Source of the DNA: Azolla caroliniana
Lineage: Eukaryota; Polypodiophyta
Direction of reading: 5' to 3'
Length of the DNA: 64,000 nucleotides
Assembly: GCA_043228905.1 (NCBI GenBank)
Contig: JBHGNT010000021.1
Location: forward strand, 7,874,001 to 7,938,000
In this document: piece after piece, positions 44,471 through 56,510 of the stretch
Numbering within the stretch: position 1 is the first letter of the stretch
Layout of the letters: the number at the start of each line of letters is the position of its first letter
Position numbers and translations under genes: made by a program
The notes under the pieces: generated by a model
What the model saw: only the letters and a program-made list of their open reading frames with translations
The model's database searches: none
What the model was told of the DNA's origin: nothing

Positions 44471-45706
44471 GGTTCGTTTAAGAGAAGATAGAGTCTTCAT
44501 TGAAGACTATGTCACTGCTCCGGATTAGTTTCCGGTTCTTAGGGTCCCATAGCATGTAGCCAAATTCCCAATCGCTTCCATAACTGAGAAATATGCATTT
44601 CATTGCATGGGGTGCCAAATTTGTCCTTTTATCCTTGGGGATGAATTTATAGGCGTCACATCCGAATATACGGAGCCTATCATAGCTCGGTTGTTTGCCT
44701 GACCATAGTGCCTATGGCACTTCGAGCCTGAATGCTCTTCACGATGCCAAATTTATCAGGTATACTGCCGTCTGCAAAGCTTTTGCCCATAATTCCAGCT
44801 TTAGTCGGGCTTGCTGGAGCATTGCCGTCACCCTCTCCTAGATCGTTCTGTTGATTCGTTCTACCACTCCATTTTGCATGGGTGTGTAGGGAACGATCTT
44901 TTGATGTCAGATCCCTTTGTTGGACAGAAGGCTCTAGAGGTGTACTCGCCTCCATTGTCGGATCAGAGCGTCTTCACTCTGTATCCCGACCGGTTCTCCA
45001 CTTCAAATGTCCATCGAGTGAAGACCTTGAGCACTTCGTCTTTGGACTTGATGGAGTATGCCCAAAATTTCCGTGTACAGTCATGTACGAATGTGATGAA
45101 GTATCGGGAGCCTCCTAGTGATCGCTTTGGCATCGACCTGCATATATCTGTGTGCATGAGCTCTAGGGGTTGTCATACCGTCTCATAATGGAGAGTGTGC
45201 GGACTTTGGGTTTGTTTCCCATATCGACAATGCTCACAGAAGTCCATCTTTGCTTGGAGTTTCGTGATGTAGCCTACCGACATCAGCCGATCAAGTCCAG
45301 CTTGAGACATATGGCCGAGTTGGCCATGCCATAAGTTCGGGTCGGTCTTTTCGGCTACATTCATGGCCCCTTCAGGGTTGATCACCATCAATGGGTACAG
45401 GTTGTTATACTTGTACCCACTCTCGATTTTGAGGTTTCCTCGGTTGATAACCCATATTGACTCATTTAGAGTCGCACGATACCCGTCTTCAGCTAGCATG
45501 CCAATGAAGACTAGACTCCTTTTTAGATCGGGTACGTGTCGAACTTGGTGCAGGGTTATAGTGTTTCCATTTGGCAATCTGATGGGAATCTCTCCAGTCC
45601 ATCGTTGTGGTCTCTGTCCATCTCTGTCGTCTATCGGTTCGTCCTTGTCCAACGATGTCTGTCTGTGTCTTCGACTTTGTCCGGTCCGTCTGTTGGATCT
45701 GGCCAT
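44471..45706 (-). pseudogene. Integrase and pre-integrase of H
   Basis: Integrase HHCC zinc region (LWHGQLGH...CEHC, 45205-45310), core Asp in MHTDIC (45140-45157), the FITFVHDCTRKFW segment, the NGVVERINRT region with Glu (near 44855-44890) and the C-terminal IFGC...FLSYG part (44590-44690). Stops and frame changes at about 45170, 44920-44960 and 44700. The region upstream of HHCC (45330-45706) keeps the RHVPDLKRSL segment that normally follows protease. Confidence 0.85.
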
Positions 45707-46760
45707 TATTGTCTTTCTAGTCCTCCAACCACTGTTCGGCTATCCGGCCCGTCGTTTTAGCATCATTGCCGTTTGGCCATCGCTTGTCGGGCCATTCCTA
45801 CCACTTTTCAGTGTGGTGTCGCCATTCCAGTTGTTGTGTAGCTGCTTCTCGAGCCGCTCCGGCTGTCTATCCGGTCGCTGATTTTTGTCGTCACTAGTTG
45901 TCCGTGTCCGACCCTATCTTTCCAGTCCTCCATTCATTCTTCCGTCCGTTTGTTTGTCTAGCCTGTTCGGTCCGACTGCCTCTGTTTTGGCACCGTTCGG
46001 CCACTCCGACCATTATGTGTCTTTGCACATTCCGGAAATTGATCCAACCGCTATCCGACGGCTGCCGCTTTGCCGCTGCCACTACCACTGTATGATCGTT
46101 GGTACATCCGGTCACTGTCTCTATCTGACCGGACCGCTGTTGGTCGGCCACCACTCTAGCTGTTGGTATGTGGCCACCGCCGTCCGATTGTCGTCCCGGC
46201 TCCGTCACCATTCCGAATGTGCGGCCCATTCCGATCGTCATTTGGCGATTCTTTGTCCAGCTCGTCTGGCCACTCAAGCCACTGTTCGGCTATTCCAGCC
46301 GCTTCGGCCGCTCCTCAGCCACTATTTGGCCGCTTGTCCGTCGTTCCAGCTCCATCTCCGACCGCTGCTGTCGTCCTTGTTTGGCCGTCTTCGTTTTCGT
46401 TTTCCTCTCCGGCCCCGTCATCGTTATCCAGAGTCTCGTCCGTTGTTCGACCTTCATTTTGGTGGCTGCTTTCCGGCCTCTCTAGCCTTTTCTGGTTCAT
46501 TGTCGTCTTCCGATCATTGTCCGATCCTTCGTCCCGGTTCTGTTGTCATCCTTGTTGGCTGGCCATCGTCAGGCATCGTCGTCATCTCTGTCGGCTTGTC
46601 GGGTCGCCGCCGCTTCATCCGACCGTCGGTTTGGTCGCTCTCCGACAGCTGCTCTGTCGCGGCTTGTTCGGTCCATTCTAACGCTGCCATTGTTAGGACA
46701 CTGCTCCTATGGCTGGTGTCCCTGTATAGGGTTTTTGGCCACCTCTATGCATTCTAGTCG
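45707..46760. repeat. GC-rich degenerate repeat region replacing gag of H
   Basis: About 1 kb of C/T-rich sequence on + with many recurrences of GTCCG, TCGGCC, GCCGCT and CGTCGTC-type words. Long open frames exist in several frames on both strands (for example 45885-46757 on +), none with a recognisable domain. This looks like a degenerate short-repeat expansion, not a gene. Confidence 0.5.
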
Positions 46761-47245
46761 TTGGCTAATGTGAGGCCATCCGATGTCCGCTCGTATGTCC
46801 AACCATTTTTGTCTCCCGTCTCTGTGTCCATCTGGCATGTTCGTCTTTATCCTTTTGGTTCTCTCGCACCATAGTTTCCTGCACACGCACATTATCGCTA
46901 ACTGCACGCTTGCACATATGTCTTTTGCGTATCCTTCTGCAACGTCCTCTCGCACAACATCACCATGTTGCATTCCTCGACCTCGACGGCTTCCAATCAC
47001 CATCACCATTTCCCACACATCGTCCATTTGATTTCTCGCACATTATCGCCATCATTCTCGCACAACTCGTTGTTGCCATGTCTTTGTCGCGTATTAGTCT
47101 TCGACTTCGTCTCCAAAGGGGGGTCGCCTTAGTGGTCGCCAAAAAGTGTTGTATGGTTTTAGGGTTAGGGTAGAGGATGGTGATGATAAATGATAATGTA
47201 TGTGTGATGATCATGGTGAGAGATCATGAAGAACAAGACAAGCAT
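46761..47245. other. Unassigned stretch between H and the tandem LTRs
   Basis: Contains CTCGCAC-rich sequence and GTTTTAGGGTTAGGGTAGAGG near 47156. No gene or element is recognised. Confidence 0.4.
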
Positions 47246-47700
47246 TGAGGGGTATTGTGGGGTGGGGTGTGTGTGAAGAATAGTGCAGAATATTGCTTGG
47301 CTAAAACTTACTCTTGAATGGGAGTGAGTGCACTTACACACACAAGGAACGATAGAAGATACACAAGATGTTTACGTGGAAAAACCTAATAGGGAAAAAC
47401 CACGGGAGCCCACAGACTCCAACTATCACTATATAGGAAAGGTACAAACAGAGACTCAGAGGCAATGACCCCGAGCTCTATATCTTCGCCAACCGGCAGT
47501 TACAACAGAGTATCACTCTGTATCTCCCTCTCTCTCTCTCTATACAACAATTGTATCAACAACAATATGGGAATAACCCACTAAAGTGATCGCCCTAAGT
47601 CATATTTATACTTATATGAACTTAGGGCTATTTACAAATATAGCCTCAATAGGCTTACTCAAAACATATTTACAAATATGTCTCCTCTTCCGGTTCTCAC
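47246..47700 (-). repeat. Partial LTR (first of two in tandem)
   Basis: B/D-type LTR. It starts TGAGGGGTAT like D and stops inside U3 at CCGGTTCTCAC (47700). The terminal TGTTGGGAAATC end is missing. Confidence 0.8.
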
Positions 47701-48132
47701 AGGATGTTTATGTGGAAAACCCTAATAGGGACAAACCAAGAGCCTACAGGCTCGGAACTATCACTATATGAGAAAGTTACAATCAGAGACTCGGAGGCAA
47801 CGACCTCGAGCTTTGTTTCTTCGCCAAGCGGCGGTTACAACAGAAACCGTTCTGTATCTCACTTTCGCCCTCTCTTCCTCTCTCTCTCTACCACTTTTAT
47901 ACACATACTACAATATGACTACAACAACATCTAAAGTGATTGCCTAAGTCATATTTATACTTATATGAACTTAGGGCTATTTACAAATATAGCCTCAATA
48001 GGCTTACTCAAATATGTCTTCTCTTCCGGTTCTCACCGGGTCCACCGATCCGGTTTCGGGATCTCCTCGGGTTCTCACCATGTCCTCTTCATTCATGAAT
48101 GGATCCCATCTGGAGGGAACGATTTCCCAACA
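47701..48132 (-). repeat. 3' LTR of I (second of two in tandem, truncated)
   Basis: Starts in the middle of the LTR at AGGATGTTTATGTGG (equivalent to 47364 of the first copy) and ends with the proper ...TTTCCCAACA at 48132, followed by the polypurine tract of I. Confidence 0.82.
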
Positions 48133-49093
48133 ATATCCCCCTTCACTCCGATATGGGATGTCTTGCCGGCCCAATCCGCTTTCGGCACGCGTCCAGCTTG
48201 TCGGTTGTCAACACCTTGGTCAGCATATCTGACCCGTTCTCCTCCATGTGGATCTTCGTCAGCACGAACTCTTGATCTTCTACTCTCTCCCAGGTTCAGT
48301 GGTACCTCAGCTGGATATGTTTCGTCCGGGAATGGTAGGTGGAGTTCTTTGCAAGGTGGATGGCACTTTGACTCTCGTAGTAGAGCCGGTATTCCTCCTG
48401 TTGGATCCCTAGCTCTCCGATGAAGTTCTTCATCCAGATTATCTTCTTGTCAATTTCGACAACTGCCATGTACTCCGCCTTCGTGGTTGACAACGCAACC
48501 GTCTTCTGCAACCTCGATTGCCACGAAATAGCTCCCCCTGCACAGGTCTTGACATATCCGGATGTAGACCGACTGGTATCCGCATCAGCCGACATATCCG
48601 AATCGTTGAAGCCCTCCAAGAGGGGTTTACCGGAGCCAAATCAGAGACACATACTCGAGGTGTCTTTCAAATACTGGAGTATCCACTATACTGCGTTCCA
48701 GTGCTCTCTTCTAGGATTGCTCATGAACCGGCTCACCACTCTGACTGCATATCCGATATTCGGCCGGGTACATACCATCGCGTACATCAAGCTTCTGACG
48801 GTAGAGGCATATGGTATCTTCTTCATATTCGTCTTCTCCACCTTTGTCCTTGGGCTTTGTTTTCCAAATAGCTTGTAGTTTGCCGGATGTGTCGATCCGA
48901 CCGGTTTCACCTCCGACATGTTGAATCGTTGAAACACCTTTGTCATGTATTTCTCCTGTGACAACCACAACCGCTTCTTCGACCGGTCCCGGATGATGTG
49001 CATTCCCAATATTTGTCTTGCCGGATCCAAGTCTTTCATTTAGACGATTCGGTTCAGAGCCTTCTTCAGTATCCAAATCTTGCATGTAGATCT
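48133..49093 (-). pseudogene. RT end and RNase H of copia I, broken
   Basis: RNase H at 48296-48619 and the RT end with connection at 48686-49039. At about 49070 the IYMQ segment of RT is joined directly to LKKAL, a deletion that removes the YVDD core. The frame shifts near 48650-48690. Cut at 49093 by the LTR of J; the rest of I should lie beyond the window. Confidence 0.85.
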
Positions 49094-49825
49094 TGTCGGG
49101 AACCCAACGTTCCTTATGCACAAGGCTCAGCCACAACCGAGCTTAGAATGATACACAGAAAACGGGAAATAAACGAGACACAAAGAAGAGAAATGGTACA
49201 CAGGAGGTTTACGTGGAAAACCCCAAACTAGGGGAAAAACCACGGCAGCCCACAGGCTGCAAACTGTCACTATGTATGAATGCACAAAAAACAGTGAGTT
49301 CACGGAGGCAACGACCTCAGACTCACGCTCTTCGCCACAGGCGGCGGTTACAACAGAGGCAACGACCTCTTTCCCTTCCTGTACAACGTTACGCACACCA
49401 CTCTCGTGCAAAACAGAAAAATGACAACAACCAACTCAAAGTTTGCCCTAAGTCATATTTATACAAATATGACTTTTAGGCTATTTACAAATATAGCCTC
49501 GATGGGCTCTCAGAAACATATTTACGAATATGTCTCTTCCTCCGGTTCTGCACCATCTGGCTCTCCGTAGCCGGGTACTCCTCATCCAGTTCACACCGGG
49601 CCTACACCATCCGGCTCTCCGTAGCCAGGTATTACTCATCCTGTTCATACCGGGTCTGTATCATCCGGCTCTCCGTAGCCGGGTACTACTCATCCGGTTC
49701 ATACCGGGTCTGTATCATCCGGCTCTCCGTAGCCGGGTACTCCTCATACCGTTTCGGCCTCGGCCGAGTTTGTTCGTCGGCCCTATTCTTCTCCCTTCCC
49801 ATCCGGAGGGACCTGTCTCCCAACA
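49094..49825 (-). repeat. 3' LTR of J
   Basis: 732 bp, on minus TGTTGGGAGACAGG...CCCGACA. U3 holds four 54-bp repeats (49559-49774). The family TATA region is on + near 49450-49470. Confidence 0.92.
49559..49774. repeat. 54-bp minisatellite in LTR of J
   Basis: GGCTCTCCGTAGCC recurs at 49559, 49613, 49667 and 49721, exactly 54 bp apart, each followed by a CCGGGTACT(C/A)CTCATCC-type segment. Four units. Confidence 0.95.
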
Positions 49826-49835
49826 AACTCCCCCT
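49826..49835 (-). other. Polypurine tract of J
   Basis: AGGGGGAGTT on minus, directly between the Pol stop codon (49836-49838) and the 3' LTR. Confidence 0.85.
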
Positions 49836-50232
49836 TCACTCCGGCATGGGGTGTCTTACCAGTCCGATTCTCTTCCGACATGCATCCAGCTTGTCGGGTG
49901 TCAGCACTTTGGTCAGCATATCTGACCCGTTCTCGGCCGTGTGGATCTTCGTCAGTGCGAACTCCTGGTCATCTACTCTTTCCCAGATCCAGTGATACCT
50001 CCGCTGGATATGCTTTGTCCGGGAATGGTAGGCCGCATTTTTAGCGAGGTGGATGGCACTTTGACTGTCGCAATAGAGTCGGTATTCCTCTTGCCTTATA
50101 CCGAGCTCTCCGATGAAGTCCTTCATCCATAAAATTTCCTTGCCGGCTTCCACAGCCGCCATGTACTCCGCCTCCGTGGTTGACAATGCAACCGTCTTCT
50201 GCAGCCTCGACTGCCACGAAACAGCTCCCCCT
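49836..50232 (-). CDS. C-terminal RNase H segment of J Gag-Pol
   Basis: The 3' end of the J frame, from the target site of K to the TGA at 49836-49838. RNase H with ALSTTEAEYMA, the YCDSQSAIHLAKN segment and the family C-terminus. The frame is undamaged and phases exactly with 60105-61221 when K is ignored. Confidence 0.88.
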
Positions 50233-50664
50233 TGTTACCGGCCGGCAAAGGAGTCCAGAGTGGGAAACAGAGAGCTAATTAAGTAGTAGGAATGTGGTTG
50301 TAATTAAGCTATGAGTGTGGACGGACGGACCGGAATCGGTATGCCGTTCCGGATCCGGACCGATCCCGAACAGGTGCGGATGGCACCGTTTTGTAATACA
50401 GACCGGAAACCTATTTAAAGGCCCGGATACAATGTATAGTCAGCGGTTAATTAATGAAAGCTTAAGCGTTGTTATATCTCTGTGTCAATTGCCGTTCTGT
50501 CTTAATTGTTATATCTTACGCGTGTTATGAAGACGATCCTAATAAGTAACTTAACTAAGTCGGATTAAGCGTTGAGGTCTAATCCGGTTGCCGTAACACC
50601 CTTTGGTGAAGTGTCTCACGTAGACACCCTGTGTTAGGCCATTGTCCGACCCGAAGAGTTAACA
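50233..50664 (+). repeat. 5' LTR of K
   Basis: 432 bp. TATA-like CTATTTAAAG at 50411-50420. It ends GAGTTAACA. Confidence 0.95.
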
Positions 50665-50671
50665 CAGTTTT

Positions 50672-50683
50672 TGGCGACCACGA
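50672..50683 (+). other. Candidate primer-binding site of K
   Basis: TGGCGACCACGA, seven bases after the LTR. A TGG start and GC-rich body fit a tRNA 3' end, but the tRNA species cannot be named safely. Confidence 0.55.
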
Positions 50684-50717
50684 TTCCTGTTTTTGCAGCG
50701 AACGACGGCACGGATGG

Positions 50718-52535
50718 ATGTCTAGATCAACGCACGACCTGGTTACAGATCGAACTCGACGCCTTGCCGAAAGGCAAAGGAGACGCGAGGCTTTCCAGAA
50801 AGCGGCGCAGGAAATTAGAGCGGATCGCTCGTTTTCCAACGTAATCCGGAGAGTAGCAGAGGACTCCCACTGGTTACAGCAAACATCGCACCCGGATGAC
50901 GGCAGCAGCCTAAGCAGCCGCCGGGAAACCGAATCCCTTCTCCACGCGTTGGCAAACGGAGAAGGCGAAGCAGAGGCCTTTTCAGCATATGAATCGGACT
51001 CCGAAGGGGAATACAACGTGCACACGAACTACCGTAGCAGCAACGAAACCCCGGGCGGACCGGAGGACGAAGGATCGGATACCTTACCGACACCGGAACC
51101 GGAACCGGAAGTGCTAACGCTGGAACCCCCGGAACCAGCAGAAGAAGAATGACCTCTGACACCGGAAGTCGAGGAGGAGAGGCCTCCGTCACCAGCGGAA
51201 GAGAAACAACCGACACCGGAATCAAATCGGGAAAGACCACCGACACCGGAGAAAATTCCGGAACGAGCACCAACACTACCAGCCCGCGCACCGATACTGG
51301 ACGACGACATGCCGTTCCAATACTCTAAGTATAGAGATGATCCGGACGCGGAAGCTCATGTGCACGCATTTGAACAGACATGGGAAGCCAACCATGTGTC
51401 CCAGCGACTGACACCGGAGGAAGAAGAACGCTCTAAGATAGCAGAGTTTGGCGTCACATTGGAGGGACCGGCAGCAAGATGGCGCCGGACGCAGGACCCA
51501 TCTACCATCAACACCTTTGCAGATTTAAAAGCTAAATTCATGCATTTCTTTCAAAAGGAGGTGGACCAGACCGTAATGGTAGGCTTATTTTATACTATCC
51601 GGCAAGAGGCAGGGGAGAGCATTCCCCAATTTGTCATCCGGTTTCAACGGATGCATAGTCAGCTTACCCGTGCACCCCCGGAGGAGGAATTACGGATGAT
51701 ATTCCTAAACGCGCTCCGGGAACCCCTACGCACGGTTTGCACGGTAATCGATTTCCGTACAAGTACCATCGACCAGGTCATTGAACGGGTGAAAGAGATG
51801 GAAAAGACAAGCTCTTGGCTCACACTGGGCGCACTTCAACGGGTGTTACCGTCTGATGAAGACCTCCGGTTTCGGCAAGCAATACAGTGCACAACCTGCT
51901 TGAATTCCGGACACTCGGCTCTACAATGCACTATGAGGACGCAATGTGTAATCTGTCAGTCCAAGAGCCATACGACGGATAGGTGCGAGTATAATCTGTT
52001 GACTCGGCAAGCACCGCCCGTCCGACAAATTGAGCCACGCAGCAGCCGGGACAAAGAAGACGAACGCTGGCGGCTAATGGACCGTGACTGACCGGCACAG
52101 GATGTCCGGTATGGCGAGCGACGGGAAAATAATGCCCGGTACGGCGAGCGATAGGAAAATGATGTCCGGTACGGTGATCGGCGAGATAACTATGACCGAC
52201 ATGATCGGCACTAGGATTACAATAGACGATACGAACAGTACGACCGGGAGCACTCCCCCGGGTATCGTCAGCAACGGGAGGAATACGGCCGATATAATGG
52301 GCAACCCCGTCAAGAGTACCGTAATAAGAAGAGCTTTAACAAAAAACGACATTTTAAAAAAGGCGGCTACCCCCGGGATCCGGAACAAGGCGCTCCAAGT
52401 AGCCAACCGGTACAAAACCCCGCGCGTACCGTAGGACCTACCCCGGGTACAACAGACTATGCCGAATCTAGCAATGCCCGGAAAGCCTACTGCTACTACT
52501 GCAGACAGGAAGGCCATTATAGTAACCAATGCCCG
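50718..52535 (+). pseudogene. Gag of K with three zinc knuckles, four stops
   Basis: ATG at 50718. An Arg-rich helical N-terminus is followed by a Pro/Glu-rich region with PTPE repeats (51060-51260), a capsid-type Gag domain (51309-51800, with WRRTQDPSTINTF), tandem CCHC knuckles at 51888-51929 and 51945-51986, a segment with repeated RYG-E/D-R units (52100-52200), and a third CCHC at 52491-52532. Stops: TGA 51150, TGA 52089, TAG 52152, TAG 52212. Pol continues in the same frame, so no frameshift is needed between Gag and Pol. Confidence 0.85.
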
Positions 52536-54659
52536 GTGAAGAGCTATGAAAAACGACCGGCGGTAAATATGGTAGTCCCTGAGGTGGCAGACCTGCAGCA
52601 GGTGACCACAAGATCGAAGGGCATGGCTAAAGAATGGGAGACACAGGAGACCATCCGCAAACAAGCAACGGAATGGGTAAAGAAAGCAAACGAGCAGAAT
52701 GTCACAGACTTACAACAGCAAAAGGAGAACACCGCAGGGCTTGCCGGCGGTAGTCACTCCGAGAACGAGACATGGCAGGCGTTGCAAGAATGCCAGATTA
52801 CGTTACCACTAGGAAGACTCCTACAACTCATGCCTAGATTCACGGAAGGACTGAAGACGGCCATGACGGCAGGAGAACCATCACTGGCACCGGTACTCTT
52901 CTCGAATCCGGAGGAGGGACCAACAGTGGTAGACACCAGCAGTCCGGTAATCACTGCCATTGTAAAAGGGAAAGAACTCCCCGGCACAGTTATAGACGGA
53001 GGCTCTGGGGTAAATGTAATAAGCCTCCGGACGTGTGAGGACCTAGGAATCCACGAGTGGGAGCCGTGTCCGTTCTGGTTGCGGATGGCCGATACAAGCT
53101 CAGTGCGGCCGACAGGATTAATACGGAAATTAGAAGTCACCGTCGGCGGGCATACATTTCACATCTCGGCCATAGTGCTACAATTACAGGCACAAGGCGC
53201 ATACCCACTATTGCTGGGGCGGCCATGGTTGAAAACGACACATATCAAACAGAATTGGCGAAAAAATATAATTACCTTCCGGCGAGGAAAAGCCAAGGTA
53301 CGGGTACCAACACAACCAAGGACGAGTACTGGCAAGGAATGTACACCGTTGTATGCGGAATGCGTCAACATGCTCGAAGGGTTAGCGGACGAAGAAGAAG
53401 CTCAATACCTGCAGGAAAACCCGAAGATCATACTCCTCTTCGAAATTGACATTGCCGAGGCCGTAGCACCGTACTTACCGCAACCAGAAGAGGCGGAAGC
53501 AGAACCGGATAAAGACGCAATCCGGGAGTTACGGCAAGCGCAGGAAGCGTTGGAACGGGAAATGGCCGTTTCACAGTGCGTAAAAGCATCGCAACTGGAA
53601 GAGGTGAATTTAGGCACCACGGACGAAGCAAAACCGGTGCACATCGCCAAGGAGATGAAGTCTGGAGACAAAACGGAGATGATAACACTTCTCACGGAAT
53701 TTTGCGACGTATTCGCCTGGTCATACGAAGACATGCGAGGACTCGACCCTCAGTTATACCAGCATCAAGTGCACTTGAGCAAGGATGCAAAACTAGTGGC
53801 ACAAAGACGATACCAAATGAATCCCAATTATGCTGCCAAGGTCAAGGAAGAAATCGACAAACTGCTAAGAGTTGGCTTTATCCATCTGGTAAAGAAAGCG
53901 ACATGGCTGAGCCCGATTGTAGTCGTACCGAAGAAGAACGGAAAAATTCGAGTTTGCGTGGACTACCGGAAACTCAATGCGGCTACGGTAACAGATGCAT
54001 TTCCACTTCCGTTGACAGATGGAGTGTTGGATGCCGTCGCCGGCCATGAGGTCTATAGCTTCCTAGAAGGATTCAGCGGGTATAATCAGATCCGGATGCA
54101 CCCCGACGACCAGGAGAAAACGACATTCATCACCGAATGGGGGGTATTTGTGGCCGTGGTAATGATGTTCGGACTCAAAACGGCACCGGCAACGTTTCAA
54201 AGAATCATCATGGAAATCTTTGGTGAATATATACCGGCTTTTATGCAGGTTTTCCTTGACGATTTCGCCGTCTATAGCCGGGAGGAGGACCATTTTCAGC
54301 ACCTCCGTCTTTGTCTAGAAAAGTGTAGAGCGTACCGGCTAAGCTTGAATCCGGCAAAGTGTGTGTTTGGCGTGTCCAGTGGAACTTTATTAGGACATAT
54401 CGTAAGCCAGGAAGGTATAGCAGTCGACCCGGACAAAGTGAAAGCCATATTAGAAGCACCGGCGCCGGCAACGGCAAAGGCATTGAGCCGGTTCTTAGGC
54501 CAGATCCGGTGGCACAGCCGGATGCTCCGATACTTGGCCGATCTGGCTACACCATTGCATGCCGCCGTACATCGGACACCATTCCATTGGACCGATACTG
54601 AGGATAGGGCGTATAAGGCCCTCAAGGTACTGTTATCGCAGGCACCGGTATTGGAGTAA
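52536..54659 (+). pseudogene. Protease and reverse transcriptase of K
   Basis: Open for 707 codons. Aspartic protease with I-D-G-G-S (Asp at 52995-52997), a form common in plant gypsy elements. Reverse transcriptase from about 53790 with the VPKKNGKIRVCVDYRKLN segment, GFSGYNQI and catalytic FLDD at 54252-54263. The frame ends at TAA 54657, where the RNase H start follows in the next frame. Confidence 0.9.
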
Positions 54660-56467
54660 AGAATTTCACGTGTTCGTGGACGCCTCCAAAGTGGTACCGG
54701 CCAGTGCACTATGCCAGCCGGAAGCTATCCCAAGCAGAACGGAACTACTCTACTACGGAATGGGAAGCTCTAGGAATGATCTACAGTGTGACAAAGTTTC
54801 GGCACTATTTATTGGGAAGGAAGTTTTCCTTCCATGTAGATCATTCAACACTCCTTTACCTGGTGTCCAAGGCGTCACTCACCGGCAAATTGGCCCGATG
54901 GACCTTACTGTTACAGGAGTTCAAGTTTGAAATATTCCACCAACCCGGTATACAGCATGCCGTAGCGGATTACCTAAGCCGATTGGAGTCCGGAGAGACG
55001 GGTGACGGAGTACCGGATGAGTTTCCGGATGCGGAGCTGTTTCGAGTCACTACGGAGACGGCAACAGATGAGACAGTGGCCTAGGAAGACAAGTGGCTCA
55101 CAAATATGCACCAGTTTCTGAGCACAGGACTGCCTCCGGAAGAGCTGAACCGTGACAAACGGAAACGCCTGGCGGTACAAAGCCGACATTTCTGCTTACT
55201 GCAAGACACACTGTATCACAAGGGAGCTGACGGCATATGGAGACGGGCGGTGCGCAGCGATGAAAAGGAACTGATACTGAGGGAAGCCCACTGCGGAGTT
55301 GCCGGAGGTCACTATGCCGGAGATGCGACAGCCAGAAAAATATGGCAAAGTGGCCTATGGTGGCCAACGACATTAAGAGATGCGGTACGGTACGCAAAAG
55401 AATGTGACCTATGCCAGAGAATGGGCCAGCCAACGGAGCAGGCTCGTATGCCACACCAGCCGGTACTACCACTCGAGCCATTCCAAAAGTGGGGGCTGGA
55501 CTTTGTAGGACCGTTCAAGCCACCGGCAATGAGAACGGGTAATCGGTACGTTATCGTCGCTACGGATTACTGCACGAAATGGGTGGAGGCCAAAGCTTTA
55601 CGGGATAACACCGCTGCGTCAACGGCAAAGTTTCTATATGAGTACATCTGGTGCCATTACGGATGCCCCATTGAATTGATAAGTGACCAAGGGGGGCACT
55701 TTCTCGGACAAGTGGTGGAAAGCCTAACGACCTTCTATGCCGTGGTCCACAAACGAAGCACACCGTACTATCCACAGGCGAACGGATTAGCGGAATCAAC
55801 AAACAAGACGCTCCAGAACATCCTTCGAAAGATCGTCAACGAGAACCGGACGGATTGGGAGACAAAGTTACATAGCGCGCTTTGGGCATACCGGACGGCA
55901 TACAAAACGAGCATCCGAACAACACCGTTCCGGTTGGCGTTCGGACTCGAGGCGGTCATGCTGGTAGAATTTCAAGTACCTAGCTTACGGATTCAACTAC
56001 GAGAACGGCTGAACGAGAAGGAGTCGGAGACAATAAGGTTGACAGCGCTATGTGAGCTAGAGGAACAACGGTTGGCCAACATCCTACATTTAGAATTAGA
56101 GCAACGGCGACGGAAAGCATTCGTCAACCGGCACAGGAAAGGTAACGAAAAAATGTTCGCAATTGGCAAACCAGTGCTAGTATTCCAAACCCGGATGGGC
56201 AAGATGCCGGGTAAACTAAGGTTTAGATGGACCAGACCATATTGGCTAACACGGGAGTATAACGGGTCCTACCAGTTGGGGACACTTGCTGGCGAAGTGC
56301 TGGGCAAATGGGTGAATGGATTCCGGTTAAAGGCATATAGAGGACCGATGCCTAAGAACCCGTTTGAGCAAAGGACCGACGGCAACCACGAAGACGGCAG
56401 AGACGGCAAGCCGGTAACCGGAGAGAATGTGGCCGGTAAGGGTCCGGGAGGACCAACGGACATGTGA
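54660..56467 (+). pseudogene. RNase H and integrase of K
   Basis: RNase H starts FHVFVDAS (54664-54687) in one frame. A gap near 54690-54705 shifts to the next frame, open to TAG 55082 and on to TGA 56465. RNase H keeps TTEWEALGMIY and FHVDHSTL. Integrase has the HHCC zinc region (55290-55425) and the catalytic triad in GLDFVGP, LISDQGGHF and ANGLAESTN. The C-terminus ends near GKWVNGFRLKAYRG with a short Gly/Asp-rich tail and no chromodomain. Confidence 0.9.
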
Positions 56468-56490
56468 CGTCACACTAATAATAATAATAA

Positions 56491-56510
56491 CTGGAAAAAA
56501 AAAAAAAAAA
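56491..56510 (+). other. Poly-A tract between integrase and the extra ORF of K
   Basis: Sixteen A residues (56495-56510), preceded by TAATAATAATAATAA. Such a tract between pol and an additional ORF could mark capture of a processed transcript, but slippage is equally possible. Confidence 0.6.

Larger units (their letters stand above)
41300..46760 (-). mobile_element. Copia element H, 5' end not found
   Basis: A different copia family from A/B/J and E/F. 3' LTR 41300-41571, RNase H, reverse transcriptase, linker, integrase, pre-integrase region on minus, interrupted by a solo LTR at 42429-43078. Upstream of the pre-integrase region the sequence turns into GC-rich degenerate repeats, and no gag or 5' LTR is identifiable. 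Confidence 0.75.

Noticed and set aside
45885-46757. 290-codon plus-strand open frame
   Set aside because: Ser/Leu/Arg/Pro-rich low complexity. Overlapping open frames exist in other phases and on the other strand, as expected from GC-rich repeats without stops. No domain.
49559-49774. CRISPR-like array
   Set aside because: Regular 54-bp spacing, but the whole unit is repeated rather than short repeats with unique spacers, and it lies in a plant LTR.
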